DNA of 64,000 nucleotides, taken from Halomonas salipaludis (GTDB taxonomy: Bacteria > Pseudomonadota > Gammaproteobacteria > Pseudomonadales > Halomonadaceae). How positions within the stretch are numbered: position 1 is the first letter of the stretch; every line of letters begins with the position of its first letter. Below the pieces are notes generated by a model. The model saw nothing but the letters and a program-made list of their open reading frames with translations. It was not told the origin of the DNA and searched no databases. The position numbers and the translations under genes are program-made. Shown here piece by piece: positions 1-8,302 of this stretch. The stretch is taken from the NCBI RefSeq assembly GCF_002286975.1, contig NZ_NSKB01000007.1, forward strand, positions 248,001 to 312,000, in the 5' to 3' direction.

Positions 1-351
1 GACCAGCTTGGCGACCTTGCCCTTGTCCTTGACGCATAGCCGCGAGCCGCGGTGGCGGCAGACGTTGTGGAAGCCGTGGATGGCGCCCTCGGCGCCGCGC
101 ACCAGGATCAGTGGATTGTCGCCGACCTCGAGGGTCATGAAATTGCCCTTGGCGGGTATTTCGCAGGACATGCCGGCAAACAGCCACTCCTTCTCGAAGA
201 TCTCCTGCATGTCCAGGGCGAACAGCCGGGCATCGTTGTAGAACGGCTGGGGCAGCGAGAACTGCGGGGTGCGCTGGGCGAGCATGGCGCTGGTGGCCTC
301 GCGGGCGCCGGCCAACGGATCGTCGAGACGCTCGGGTGACATCGAGTCCAT
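1..351 (-). CDS. gbcA: Glycine betaine monooxygenase, Rieske oxygenase subunit (5' part, cut by window edge)
   Basis: Only the first 117 codons are inside the window; the gene runs off the left edge. The product is the terminal oxygenase that, with the GbcB reductase, demethylates glycine betaine to dimethylglycine and formaldehyde. Seen: ATG at 351-349, an N-terminal region rich in conserved GbcA-like residues (SLPQPFYNDARLF near residue 32), and the first half of the Rieske site, C-R-H-R-G-S-R at residues 98-104. It is divergent from gbcB, the usual arrangement in Pseudomonas. A downstream ATG (342) is a possible alternative start. A proline-betaine demethylase (Stc2 type) is a related alternative, but the N-terminus reads closer to GbcA as I remember it. 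Confidence 0.85.
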   Translation of the reverse strand, partial: MDSMSPERLDDPLAGAREATSAMLAQRTPQFSLPQPFYNDARLFALDMQEIFEKEWLFAGMSCEIPAKGNFMTLEVGDNPLILVRGAEGAIHGFHNVCRHRGSRLCVKDKGKVAKLV

Positions 352-544
352 GAAAACGCTTCCTCTGTAACGGGGCCGCGGCAGCGGCGCGGGACGAATA
401 TGGTTGGGGTGTGACCGGCGCGATCGGGGATACTTGTTCGGCGAGTGTGGACCAGCCGCTCGACGGGCAGTTGTCTGGCGACGACAAGGCGTGATGCAGC
501 GGCGACGCGTGGGGTAAGAATCCTGCCTGGGGCTGGGACAGGTG

Positions 545-579
545 GGCATGTCGAAGTCGCAGACAGGCATGTGGCATGT
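545..579. promoter_or_regulatory. GGCATGT direct repeats in the gbcA-gbcB divergent region
   Basis: The gene-free stretch 352-666 must hold the divergent gbcA and gbcB promoters. Inside it GGCATGT occurs at 545-551, 566-572 and 573-579. The first two are 21 bp apart on one face of the helix, a spacing typical of AraC-family operators. In Pseudomonas, gbcA and gbcB are activated by the AraC-family protein GbdR. Binding by such a protein here is an inference. Confidence 0.3.
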
Positions 580-666
580 CCGCACTGTGCGCAGAATTCG
601 CAGCAACGGGTACCGCCATGTGAGAGTGGTGTCCATCCCATGACCGCAGCCCAGGCGAGTGTTTCC

Positions 667-1773
667 ATGTCCATGAACTTCCTCAACCCGGTCACCACCC
701 AGACCTGGACCAATGGCCGCCACCTGGTGCGCTGTGTCAAGGTGATCCAGGAGACCTGGGACGTACGCACTTTCTGCTTCATGGCCGAGCAGCCGGTGCT
801 GTTCTTCTTCAAGCCTGGGCAGTTCGTGACCCTGGAGTTGGAGATCGACGGCGAGTCGGTGATGCGCTCCTATACCATCTCCAGTTCGCCCTCGATTCCC
901 TACAGTTTCTCGATCAGCGTCAAGCGCCTCCCCGGCGGCAGGGTCTCCAACTGGCTCCACGACCACTTGCGTATCGGCGACGAGCTGGCGGTACATGGCC
1001 CGGTGGGCAACTTCAATGCCATCGACTACCCCGCTGACAAGATCCTGATGCTCTCTGGCGGGGTTGGCATCACGCCGCTGATGTCGATGGCGCGCTGGTT
1101 CTTCGACACCAACGCGGCGGTGGACCTGGAGTTCGTGCACTGCGCACGCACGCCGCGCGACATTCTCTTCCAGCGCGAGCTGGAGCATATCTTCACGCGA
1201 ATTCCCGAGTTCAGGCTGCATATCGTCTGCGAGCGCAGTGACGATCTGGGCGAGACCTGGGCGGGTTTCCGCGGCTATCTCAGCCAGGCGATGCTCGAGC
1301 TGATGGCGCCGGACTTCATGGAGCGCGAAATCTTCTGCTGTGGCCCGCCCCCCTACATGAACGCGGTCAAGCGCATCCTGCGCGACAACGGCTTCGATAT
1401 GGCCCACTACCATGAGGAGTCGTTCGGCGCCACGCCGCTGGCGGTGCAGGAGGACGTGCTGGAGCTGGTCGAGCAGGCCGAAGCCGAAGCCGAGGAGCTC
1501 GATACGGCGGACATGCTCAGCGTCGAGTTCTCCGCCACCGGCAAGAGCGTGCGCATCCAGCCCGGCGAGACGGTGCATGCCGCCGCGGCCAAACTTGGCC
1601 TGCACATTCCCAAGGCGTGCGGGATGGGCATCTGCGGTACCTGCCGCGTACCGCTGACCTCGGGGCAGGTCAACATGGAGCACAACGGCGGTATCACCGA
1701 CGAGGACATCGCCGAGGGCTATATCCTCTCCTGCTGCAGCATGCCCACCGGGGATGTGGTGGTGGAGTACTGA
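667..1773 (+). CDS. gbcB: Glycine betaine monooxygenase, ferredoxin reductase subunit
   Basis: This is the electron-transfer partner of GbcA, passing NAD(P)H electrons to the Rieske oxygenase. Domains in order: an FAD-binding ferredoxin-reductase fold with R-S-Y-T-I-S-S, an NAD-binding part with G-G-V-G-I-T-P and the C-G-P-P-P-Y motif, and a C-terminal plant-type 2Fe-2S domain with C-x4-C-x2-C from about residue 318 and a last Cys near 356. The frame is open from 445, and ATGs at 640, 667 and 673 are all possible. I chose 667 because it gives about 368 residues, near the length I recall for the Pseudomonas protein. A hairpin terminator follows directly. Confidence 0.88.
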   Translation: MSMNFLNPVTTQTWTNGRHLVRCVKVIQETWDVRTFCFMAEQPVLFFFKPGQFVTLELEIDGESVMRSYTISSSPSIPYSFSISVKRLPGGRVSNWLHDHLRIGDELAVHGPVGNFNAIDYPADKILMLSGGVGITPLMSMARWFFDTNAAVDLEFVHCARTPRDILFQRELEHIFTRIPEFRLHIVCERSDDLGETWAGFRGYLSQAMLELMAPDFMEREIFCCGPPPYMNAVKRILRDNGFDMAHYHEESFGATPLAVQEDVLELVEQAEAEAEELDTADMLSVEFSATGKSVRIQPGETVHAAAAKLGLHIPKACGMGICGTCRVPLTSGQVNMEHNGGITDEDIAEGYILSCCSMPTGDVVVEY

Positions 1774-1790
1774 GCTGAGGACCGTATTGT

Positions 1791-1819
1791 GAGCCCGTGC
1801 CGCAACGCGGCACGGGCTC
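1791..1819. terminator. Bidirectional hairpin between gbcB and dgcA
   Basis: A perfect 13-bp stem (GAGCCCGTGCCGC with its complement) has a 3-nt loop. It lies between two convergent stop codons, the gbcB stop at 1773 and the dgcA stop at 1825, and is followed by TTG rather than a long T run. Confidence 0.75.
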
Positions 1820-1824
1820 TTGCG

Positions 1825-3876
1825 TTACAGGTCCTTGACCAGCCGCAGGGCATCGTAGATCGCCGCGTGGGTATTGCGTGACTCGACGGCGTCGCCGATG
1901 CGGAACAGCAGGAAGCTGCCATCCGGGTTTCGGTTGACGGCCTGGGGCCGGCCGGCGATCAGGTCGTCGTAATCTACCTCGCCGCCGTTGCGGGAGTGTG
2001 GCTTGAGCTCGAAGTAGATGTCGGCCATCGGCGTGATGCCGTAGTTGACCACCACCTGGTCGATGCGCCGCGCCTGGTTCAGGTCCAGCTGCCCTGGTGA
2101 CGCATAGTCGCTGGTGATAGTGGCCAGCAGTTCGCCGCCATCGCGCTGCACGGACTTCAGCCGATAGGTGGGCGTGAAGGTGACGTTGGGGCGCTGCAGA
2201 GAGCGCATGTAGGGCACCAGGTTCATGGCCATGATCTCCGCCGAGAAGGTGCGGTCCGGCGTCATGATCTCGAGTTCGGCTCCAGTGGCGGCGATGATCT
2301 CCGCCGCCTGCATGGCGGCATGATCGCCGGCGTCATCGAACAGCAGCACGCGTTTGCCCGGTGCCACGTGGCCGGAGAGTATGTCCCAGGTGTTGACCAC
2401 CAGCTCGCTGCCGACCGCTGGCTGGTCTTCCATGGGATAGCCGCCGGTGGCCACGATCACCACATCCGGCTTCTCGGCGAGCACCTCCTCGACCTCGGCC
2501 CAGACGTTGTAGCGGATCTCGACGCCGAGTGCCTCGCAGCGCTCCAGGCGCCAGTCGATGATGCCCAGCATCTCGCGGCGGCGCTCGCTCTGCGCCGTGA
2601 GGCGCACCTGGCCGCCAGCATCGCTGGCGGCTTCCAGCACCACCACCTGATGGCCCCGTTCGCCGGCGACACGGGCGGCCTCCAGGCCTGCGGGGCCGGA
2701 GCCGATGATCACCACCCGCCGCTGCTGCGCTGCTGTGGGGATGGTGTGGGGCATGGTGGTTTCGCGCCCGGTGGCGGCGTTGTGGATGCAGTAGGCGGCG
2801 CCGCCCTGGTAGATACGGTCGAGGCAGTAGTTGGCACCCACGCAGGGGCGGATCTCCTCCTCGCGCCCCTCCATGATCTTGCGCACGATGTGCGGGTCGG
2901 CCATATGGGCGCGGGTCATGCCGATCATGTCGACCTTGCCCGAGGCGATGGCATGGCGGGCGGTGGCCACGTCCTGGATCTTGGCACCATGAAAGGTGGG
3001 GAAGTCCACCTCGCGGCGGATTTCACCGGCGAAGTCGAGGTGCGGGGCGCTGGGCATGCCCTGGATGGGGATCACGTCGGTGAGCCCGGGGTCGGTGTCG
3101 ATATGCCCGCGGACCACGTTGAGGAAGTCGACCAGGCCGCTCTCCTTCAGGCGCCGCGAAATCTGCATCCCGTCGCTGGCGGTCAGCCCCCCTTCCAGCA
3201 TCTCGTCGCCGGTGTAGCGCACCCCGACGATGAATGCTTCGCCGACCCGCTGGCGAATGGCGCGCAGCACCTCGAAGGTAAAGCGCAGTCGGTTGTTGAG
3301 ATCGCCACCGTAGGGGGCGTCCAGCGTATTGGTCAACGGCGACCAGAACTGATCCATCAGGTGGCCATAGGCCTGCAGTTCGATGCCATCCAGGCCCGCC
3401 GCGTGCATGCGCTCGGCGGCGTCGGCGTAGTCGCGGATCAGGCGCTCGATGTCCCACTCCTCGACCTGCTTGGGGAAGGCGCGGTGGGAGGCTTCGCGAC
3501 GGTGCGAGGCGGATACCGCCGGTAGCCAGTCGCCCTTGTCCCAGCGGGTACGCCGTCCCAGATGCGTCAGCTGGATCATCACCGCGGTGCCGTGCTCGTG
3601 GCAGGCGTCGGTGAGCTCTTTCATCCACGGCACCACTTCGTCCTTGTAGGCCAGGATGTTGTTGAACACCGGCGGGCTATCCTTGGCCACTGCCGCCGAC
3701 CCGGCGGTCATGGTCAGGCCGAGGCCGGCACGCGCCCGCTCGGCGTGATATTCACGATAAAGCGCCTTGGGCATGCCGTCTTCGGGGTAGGCAGGCTCGT
3801 GGGACGTCATCATCAGCCGGTTTTTCAAGGTCAAATGCTTGAGCTGAAAGGGCTGCAGCAGCGGATCGTTAGCCAT
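1825..3876 (-). CDS. dgcA: Dimethylglycine demethylase subunit A (OYE/TMADH-type flavoprotein)
   Basis: Predicted to demethylate dimethylglycine to sarcosine, the step after GbcAB. At 683 residues it has the trimethylamine-dehydrogenase layout. First comes an FMN TIM barrel (to about residue 340), then a Cys cluster for 4Fe-4S (C-V-G-A-N-Y-C near 343 and A-Y-C-I-H-N further on), then a Rossmann dinucleotide domain with G-S-G-P-A-G near 388. The start MANDPLL at 3876 has GGAG eight bases upstream; the open frame extends to 3909 without a ribosome site. No DgcB partner gene lies in the window. Because a proC-like gene is divergent from it, an N-methylproline demethylase (StcD-like) role is a reasonable alternative. 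Confidence 0.8.
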   Translation of the reverse strand: MANDPLLQPFQLKHLTLKNRLMMTSHEPAYPEDGMPKALYREYHAERARAGLGLTMTAGSAAVAKDSPPVFNNILAYKDEVVPWMKELTDACHEHGTAVMIQLTHLGRRTRWDKGDWLPAVSASHRREASHRAFPKQVEEWDIERLIRDYADAAERMHAAGLDGIELQAYGHLMDQFWSPLTNTLDAPYGGDLNNRLRFTFEVLRAIRQRVGEAFIVGVRYTGDEMLEGGLTASDGMQISRRLKESGLVDFLNVVRGHIDTDPGLTDVIPIQGMPSAPHLDFAGEIRREVDFPTFHGAKIQDVATARHAIASGKVDMIGMTRAHMADPHIVRKIMEGREEEIRPCVGANYCLDRIYQGGAAYCIHNAATGRETTMPHTIPTAAQQRRVVIIGSGPAGLEAARVAGERGHQVVVLEAASDAGGQVRLTAQSERRREMLGIIDWRLERCEALGVEIRYNVWAEVEEVLAEKPDVVIVATGGYPMEDQPAVGSELVVNTWDILSGHVAPGKRVLLFDDAGDHAAMQAAEIIAATGAELEIMTPDRTFSAEIMAMNLVPYMRSLQRPNVTFTPTYRLKSVQRDGGELLATITSDYASPGQLDLNQARRIDQVVVNYGITPMADIYFELKPHSRNGGEVDYDDLIAGRPQAVNRNPDGSFLLFRIGDAVESRNTHAAIYDALRLVKDL

Positions 3877-3922
3877 GTTGGGGACTCCATCTTGTTGTGA
3901 TCTTGACAAATCTAGCTGCGGG

Positions 3923-3959
3923 TGTACATCTTTGTCAATTTAATGTACATACATGTACA
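3923..3959. promoter_or_regulatory. Three phased TGTACA operator boxes in the dgcA / proC-like divergent promoter
   Basis: TGTACA occurs at 3923-3928, 3944-3949 and 3954-3959, spaced 21 and 10 bp, so all lie on one face of the helix. A leftward promoter fits TTGACA (3938-3933), 18 bp, TAGATT (3914-3909); the first box sits in its spacer. A rightward promoter could be TTGTCA (3932-3937) with TACATT (3956-3961). The same box pair with 21-bp spacing lies in front of the tetR gene at 14901-14927. That makes this TetR protein the best candidate repressor (inference). Confidence 0.6.
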
Positions 3960-4048
3960 TTTGCGGAGCATTTACCACATACAGCCCCTCATCACATGGC
4001 GGGGGCGCTGCGGGCAGCTGCCGGTGCGTGGCTAAAGGAGGTGGAGAC

Positions 4049-4879
4049 ATGTCGCAAGGTACGGTGATCGGCATCATCGGCGGGCAGGGGTGGATGGGGC
4101 GAGCGCTCGGGCTCGCCCTGCTGGAGCAGGGTGTCGTGTCTGCTGGTCAGTTAGTGATCTCGTCGCGCACCGGAAGCAGCAACGCCTACCGCGACTGGCC
4201 CGGCGTGCGCTGCACCGAGGACAACCGTGAGCTGGCCGAGCTGGCGGACGTCATCGTGCTTTCGGTGCGCCCGCAAGATCTCGCCGGTGTCGATATCGAG
4301 GTCGGCGACAAGTTGGTCGTTTCGCTGCTGGCAATGGCGTCCTTGCAGGAGGTCGCCGGCCAAGTGGGCAGCCGCCGGGTGGTGCGTGCGATGCCGAACG
4401 CGGCGGCGGAGATTCGTCGAGCCTATTTTCCGTGGTTTGCCTCGCCGCAGGTCAGCGCCGCCGACAAGCGGCTGGTGCAAGCGCTGCTGGAGAGCTGTGG
4501 CAGAGCCCGCGAGCTTCCCAGCGAGCGTGACCTCGATTACCTGACAGCCCTGAGTGGCGCGGGCCCTGCCTATCCGGCACTGCTGGCCCAGTCGATGCTG
4601 GAGCACGCCAGGCAGATGGGGATCGCCGACGATATTGCCCTCGAGGCCGTCATGCAGACCCTGGTGGGTGGCAGCCTGCTGCTGGAAAAGCTGGGAGCCG
4701 ATCCCGGCGACATGGTGGAGCGGCTGATTGCCTATGACGGCACCACGGCCAAGGGGCTGACAGCGATGATGGAGGAGGGCATCGGCCAGGCGATTTCTCG
4801 TGGTCTCGAGGCGGCGCACTGGGTGGCAATGGGGCCTAGTAGGAGCGGTCAATCAAGCAACCGGGAGAGTCTGGAATGA
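4049..4879 (+). CDS. Pyrroline-5-carboxylate reductase-like protein
   Basis: The product is 276 residues, the usual ProC length. It has an N-terminal Rossmann fold ([10 protein letters not shown] near residue 8) and a C-terminal helical dimerisation domain containing A-L-S-G-A-G-P-A-Y and a Y-D-G-T-T-A-K-G segment in place of the usual S-P-G-G-T-T. The start at 4049 has a near-perfect AGGAGGTGGAG site; the open frame begins at 3953 but lacks one there. It is divergent from dgcA and shares an operator region with it, so it probably works on a cyclic imine or proline derivative released by betaine catabolism, not in housekeeping proline synthesis. The altered signature makes substrate assignment uncertain. 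Confidence 0.7.
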   Translation: MSQGTVIGIIGGQGWMGRALGLALLEQGVVSAGQLVISSRTGSSNAYRDWPGVRCTEDNRELAELADVIVLSVRPQDLAGVDIEVGDKLVVSLLAMASLQEVAGQVGSRRVVRAMPNAAAEIRRAYFPWFASPQVSAADKRLVQALLESCGRARELPSERDLDYLTALSGAGPAYPALLAQSMLEHARQMGIADDIALEAVMQTLVGGSLLLEKLGADPGDMVERLIAYDGTTAKGLTAMMEEGIGQAISRGLEAAHWVAMGPSRSGQSSNRESLE

Positions 4880-4986
4880 AGATCCTCGTCGCGGTCAAAC
4901 GCGTTATCGACTACAACGTCAAGATGGCCATGAACCCTTTCTGCGAGATCGCCGTGGAAGAAGCCGTACGGCTCAAGGAACTGTAA
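4876..4986 (+). pseudogene. etfB: Truncated electron-transfer flavoprotein beta subunit remnant
   Basis: The 36-codon frame starts [16 protein letters not shown], then continues [19 protein letters not shown] and stops. Both blocks are the canonical N-terminus of EtfB, but about 17-20 residues that normally lie between them are missing and the remaining roughly 200 residues are absent. It overlaps the proC-like stop as ATGA, so it was probably the next gene of that operon. DgcA-type demethylases usually pass electrons to an ETF, so an intact etf pair probably once stood here. No etfA or etfB is found elsewhere in the window. Confidence 0.8.
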
Positions 4987-5002
4987 GGAAGATCGGGATC
5001 TT

Positions 5003-5029
5003 CCAGGTATGCTACGGCAGCATACCTGG
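5003..5029. terminator. Hairpin between the etfB remnant and the amidohydrolase gene
   Basis: An 11-bp perfect stem (CCAGGTATGCT and its complement) with a 5-nt loop sits between convergent transcription units. No T run follows, so it may act only as a weak bidirectional terminator. Confidence 0.55.
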
Positions 5030-5046
5030 GGGCATGATACGGTCTG

Positions 5047-5916
5047 CTATAGGCCAAAAAGCTCGGCCGGATTGTCGACTAGGATCTTTTGTCGCTCGGC
5101 AGTATCCGGTGCATAGCGGTAGAGTAACTCAAGCAGCTCGGCATCGTTGGGAGGCGGTGACATGGAAAGCGGGTGCGGCCAGTCGCTGGCCCATATTACT
5201 CGATCCGGGGCGGCATCAATGTAGGCACGAGCAATGGGCAGCACGTCATCCCAGGGATAGCCTTTGACGGAGATTTTCTCGCCTAATGACAGCATCACCC
5301 AGAAGTTGCCTCTCTTGAGTAGCTCAATGGTCTTTTTGACGCTGGGATCTTCCACGCCTAGGCTGGCATTGGCCCGACCGAAATGGTCAATGAGTACTGG
5401 AATGTCCAGGTCCTCGTAGAGATGTACGCTATTCTTTATCCCATCCTTCTCTGGTTGAATCTTCGCATACCAACCCAATTCTCGCAGGCGTTCTACCGCC
5501 AGCCGAAACTCATCGGATGACAAGCCTACCCCCAGCTCCTTGCGAAAGGTGAAGCGTGCCCCGCGTACGCCGGCGTTATGTAGATCTCCGAGATAGCTGT
5601 CATTGCGTTCCTTGAAGACGACGGCATTGGCACAGCCACGATAGTTGGGTCCGGCATGCTTGAGGGCATCCAATACGACGCTGTGGTCGGCGCCGTAGGT
5701 GGTCGCCTGGACAATGACTCCCCGCTCTATACCTAGTGCACGGTGCATTCTCAATGCCGCTTCGATGGTCGCGGAGGGCATCTTGAATGGGGCATCAGGT
5801 CTCGGTGGATACACATCGGGATCGCCGAATACATGAAACTGGGCATCGCAGCTATTTGCCGGTGGCGCTTCCTGGGCCGGGCGGGGATCCGGGGCGAAGG
5901 GGTAATACTTGGACAT
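5047..5916 (-). CDS. Amidohydrolase-family protein (Amidohydro_2, lactonase-like)
   Basis: A TIM-barrel hydrolase of 289 residues resembling the 2-pyrone-4,6-dicarboxylate lactonase / sugar-lactone isomerase branch. Seen: D-A-Q-F-H-V-F near residue 24, I-D-H-F-G-R in the middle and the C-terminal W-A-S-D-W-P-H-P. These correspond to the first-strand His, a barrel His and the catalytic Asp. The start at 5916 is set by CAGGAG a few bases upstream; an in-frame ATG at 5931 would place that site inside the gene. It is read with the RidA-like and TctC genes, so it probably works on a carboxylated substrate brought in by the TTT transporter. The exact substrate cannot be read from the sequence. Confidence 0.7.
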   Translation of the reverse strand: MSKYYPFAPDPRPAQEAPPANSCDAQFHVFGDPDVYPPRPDAPFKMPSATIEAALRMHRALGIERGVIVQATTYGADHSVVLDALKHAGPNYRGCANAVVFKERNDSYLGDLHNAGVRGARFTFRKELGVGLSSDEFRLAVERLRELGWYAKIQPEKDGIKNSVHLYEDLDIPVLIDHFGRANASLGVEDPSVKKTIELLKRGNFWVMLSLGEKISVKGYPWDDVLPIARAYIDAAPDRVIWASDWPHPLSMSPPPNDAELLELLYRYAPDTAERQKILVDNPAELFGL

Positions 5917-5969
5917 GGTGTCTCCTGCCATTGGCGGATCGACAAGGCCGCGGGGTGAGCGGCCGAGGT

Positions 5970-6368
5970 TCAGGCGCCGGCCGACTGACCGATCACCGCG
6001 AGAACGTCACATTGAACCAAGAAGTTTGATTCGACCGGATTCTGTAGGGCGTGCCGCGCCGGCCTGGTAGCTGGATCCGGGAACATCCTCAGCCATTCGG
6101 CATTCAGGGCATCCCGCTGTGAGCGGTCTTGCAACCAGATCGTCATTTTCAGAATGTCATCCGTACTACCACCGGCGGCCTCGAGGATGTTGCGCACATG
6201 CTGGAACATGAACTCACACTGTGCCTCGAGGTCCATACCCAGTTCGCCGGTGGCCGGGTCGGTACCATTGATCACGCCGCTGGCCACCAGGTCCCCGATC
6301 CGGCTGGCCGCCGGAATCGGGTTGCTGTGTTGGAAGCCGGTACTGTAGACGCTCGTGCGTCGAGACAT
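5970..6368 (-). CDS. RidA/YjgF/UK114-family protein
   Basis: A small protein of 132 residues with the chorismate-mutase-like trimer fold typical of enamine/imine deaminases. Seen: the G-D-L-V-A-S-G segment, a central G-G-S-T-D-D-I-L-K motif and the P-A-R-H-A-L region holding the conserved substrate-binding Arg. The acidic residue that follows in archetypal RidA appears to be Asp here, so it may belong to a specialised subfamily such as aminomuconate deaminases. The ATG at 6368 follows GGAGGAA; a GTG at 6383 is less likely. It begins 15 bp after the TctC stop and probably shares a transcript with it. Confidence 0.75.
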   Translation of the reverse strand: MSRRTSVYSTGFQHSNPIPAASRIGDLVASGVINGTDPATGELGMDLEAQCEFMFQHVRNILEAAGGSTDDILKMTIWLQDRSQRDALNAEWLRMFPDPATRPARHALQNPVESNFLVQCDVLAVIGQSAGA

Positions 6369-6383
6369 GCAGGGTTCCTCCAC

Positions 6384-7346
6384 TTAACGTTGGATATCGG
6401 CGCTGCGAATCACGGGATCCCAGCGGTCGTACTGCTCGTTGAGAAATGCCTCGAAATCTTCGATATCCATGGCGCGAGCTTCTGCGCCGGCAGCTTCGAA
6501 TTTGGCAATCACCTCGGGATCGTTGAGGATTGTTTTCAGGGCCGCGTTGAGTTTCTGAGTGGCCTCTTCGGGAAAATCCGCCGGGCCGAACAGACCGGTA
6601 AATGTTTCCGTCACCGCTTCCGAGTAGCCAAGCTCCTCTAGGGTCGGCACATCAGGCAGAGAGGGCAGGCGTGACGGCGAGGAAACGGCCAGGGCATCCA
6701 GCTTTCCACTGGTGATGAACTGTTTCGCTACGGTGTACTGGTCAAAGTTGAAATCCACACGGCCGCCTAGAAGGTCGGTGGTGGCTGGTGCATTGCCGTT
6801 GTAGTGCACTGTGAGCCATTCGGTCTCCAGCAGACGTTGTAGCATTTCACTGATGAGATGGTTTTGGGTGCCGGCTCCAGGCGAGGCCATGGTGAGTTCA
6901 CCAGGGGATTCCTTGGCTCTCTCGAACAACTCTTCAGCGCTATTCACCCCCAGGGCTGGGTTAGCCTGGAGTACGAGGGGAACGAATGATATGGAGCCAA
7001 TGGGCGTAAAGTCCTCCTTCCAAAAGTAGTTGTCCTGTCGAAATAGCAGCGGACTGAATAGCACTGGGCCATTGGGTGCCACGAATAGCCTGTAGCCGTC
7101 GTTATCGGCGCTGATGACATGGGCAGCGGCAATCATACCGCCAGCGCCGGCGCGGTTCTCAACCACGAATGGCTGTCCGAGTTCCGCCTCGAGGCCATCG
7201 GCTACGATGCGGGCGGCTAAATCAACGTTACCTCCTGGGGGATAAGGCACTATCAGGTGTACAGGTTTTTCCGGCCAGGCTGCTTGGGCAGCACCAACTA
7301 AAGACAAGGAAAAGAGCAATGTGGTTAGCGATCTGAGCAGGCGCAT
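6384..7346 (-). CDS. tctC: Tripartite tricarboxylate transporter (TTT) substrate-binding protein, TctC/Bug family
   Basis: A periplasmic binding protein of 320 residues with a signal peptide ending near A-Q-A-A (residues 20-23). The Bug-family start W-P-E-K-P-V-H-L-I-V-P-Y-P-P-G-G-N-V-D follows; its loop contacts the carboxylate ligand. It also has the E-N-R-A-G-A-G-G-M block. The matching membrane parts TctB and TctA lie at 12272-14240 on the other strand, so the transporter genes bracket the hpa genes. The start has AGAGAG upstream. The ligand is unknown; linkage points to a di- or tricarboxylate fed to the Hpa enzymes. Confidence 0.88.
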   Translation of the reverse strand: MRLLRSLTTLLFSLSLVGAAQAAWPEKPVHLIVPYPPGGNVDLAARIVADGLEAELGQPFVVENRAGAGGMIAAAHVISADNDGYRLFVAPNGPVLFSPLLFRQDNYFWKEDFTPIGSISFVPLVLQANPALGVNSAEELFERAKESPGELTMASPGAGTQNHLISEMLQRLLETEWLTVHYNGNAPATTDLLGGRVDFNFDQYTVAKQFITSGKLDALAVSSPSRLPSLPDVPTLEELGYSEAVTETFTGLFGPADFPEEATQKLNAALKTILNDPEVIAKFEAAGAEARAMDIEDFEAFLNEQYDRWDPVIRSADIQR

Positions 7347-7474
7347 TCTTGTTCTCTCTGATTATTGATGAGGTGTGTTGAAGGTGTGTGATTGAGACGG
7401 GTGTGCTTCCTGGATGTTGTAGCATTACTCTCCAAAATTTTTCACTCCACCATCAACCCAAAACTATCCAATAC

Positions 7475-7489
7475 GTCCATATAGTGGAC
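7475..7489. promoter_or_regulatory. Palindromic operator copy 1 (GTCCA-N5-TGGAC)
   Basis: GTCCATATAGTGGAC lies in the tctC / flavin-reductase divergent region (7347-7672), which has no gene. An identical 15-mer lies 96 bp downstream. Pairs of such dyads are typical of IclR-family operators, and an iclR gene is the second gene to the right. Confidence 0.65.
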
Positions 7490-7570
7490 TTATGTGCCCG
7501 CATGATGCAGGTCCTTCCCGCCACGGTACGGCTATGGTTCAACAAGGCAATCATTTCGCATGAGGCATTA

Positions 7571-7585
7571 GTCCATATAGTGGAC
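7571..7585. promoter_or_regulatory. Palindromic operator copy 2 (GTCCA-N5-TGGAC)
   Basis: Exact second copy of the 15-bp dyad, 88 bp before the ATG of the flavin-reductase-like gene. The two copies could serve the two divergent promoters or allow looping between bound regulators. Confidence 0.65.
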
Positions 7586-7672
7586 GTTTTCGTCAGCGTT
7601 AAGTTGACCTTCTGCAAGCGTCCCGATTAGCTTCCAGGTACTCCCCTTGGTTGGTCTAGCTGAAGAGTTATC

Positions 7673-8302
7673 ATGAAAATAAACGCATCAGCCCTTTCAC
7701 CGCAGGAATGCTATCGCTTGATCAGTGGCATCGTGGTGCCCAGGCCGATTGCATGGATGACCACCCAGTCCCCAAGTGGAGTGGTCAACCTGGCGCCGTT
7801 CAGTTGCTTTACCTTCGTCTCAAACAGCCCGCTGATGGTGGGTGTCAACATTGGCCGCAAGGGCGGCCGCGAGAAGGACACTGCTCGCAACATACGTGCC
7901 CTGGACCAGTTCGTGATCAATATCGCCGACTGGTCCATGGTAGAAGCCGTGCATGCCAGTGCGGTGGAGTACGAGGCTCATGAAAGCGAGGTGGAGAGGC
8001 TCGGCATTACAGTCACACCGTCTGATACGGTAACGCCGCCGCGCTTGGCCATGGCGCCGATCAGTCTGGAATGCCGCCTGCATAGCATCACCGCCTACGG
8101 CGACACCGGTGCCGAGTTCTTCGTTGGCCAGGTCGGCCGGGTGCATATCGCCGACAGTCTGTATCGGGACGGCCGCATCGACACCCGGGCACTGCAGCCG
8201 GTATGCCGCATCGCCGGTGCCAACTACGCCACCTTGGGTGAGATCCGCGAGCTCAAGCCTGTGGCGCAGACGCCAAAGGGCGTCATCGAGCCTCGCTCAT
8301 GA
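7673..8302 (+). CDS. Flavin reductase-like domain protein (FMN-binding split barrel)
   Basis: The product is 209 residues, of the DIM6/NTAB or flavoredoxin type. Seen: the N-terminal I-V-V-P-R-P-I-A-W-M-T-T strand, N-L-A-P-F-S-C-F and the F-V-I-N-I-A block, all typical of the FMN-binding barrel. Such proteins bind FMN and either reduce it for a partner monooxygenase or act as small redox enzymes. No monooxygenase partner lies nearby. It is the first gene of a tight rightward operon and overlaps the iclR start by ATGA, so its expression is coupled to the regulator. The ribosome site (GAAGAG) is weak. Confidence 0.75.
   Translation: MKINASALSPQECYRLISGIVVPRPIAWMTTQSPSGVVNLAPFSCFTFVSNSPLMVGVNIGRKGGREKDTARNIRALDQFVINIADWSMVEAVHASAVEYEAHESEVERLGITVTPSDTVTPPRLAMAPISLECRLHSITAYGDTGAEFFVGQVGRVHIADSLYRDGRIDTRALQPVCRIAGANYATLGEIRELKPVAQTPKGVIEPRS

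Noticed and set aside
1-5029. gbcA/gbcB as a carnitine or proline-betaine oxygenase pair
   Set aside because: Possible but less likely: the N-terminal GbcA and full GbcB sequences read as glycine betaine type, and soxBDAG for the later step is in the same window.
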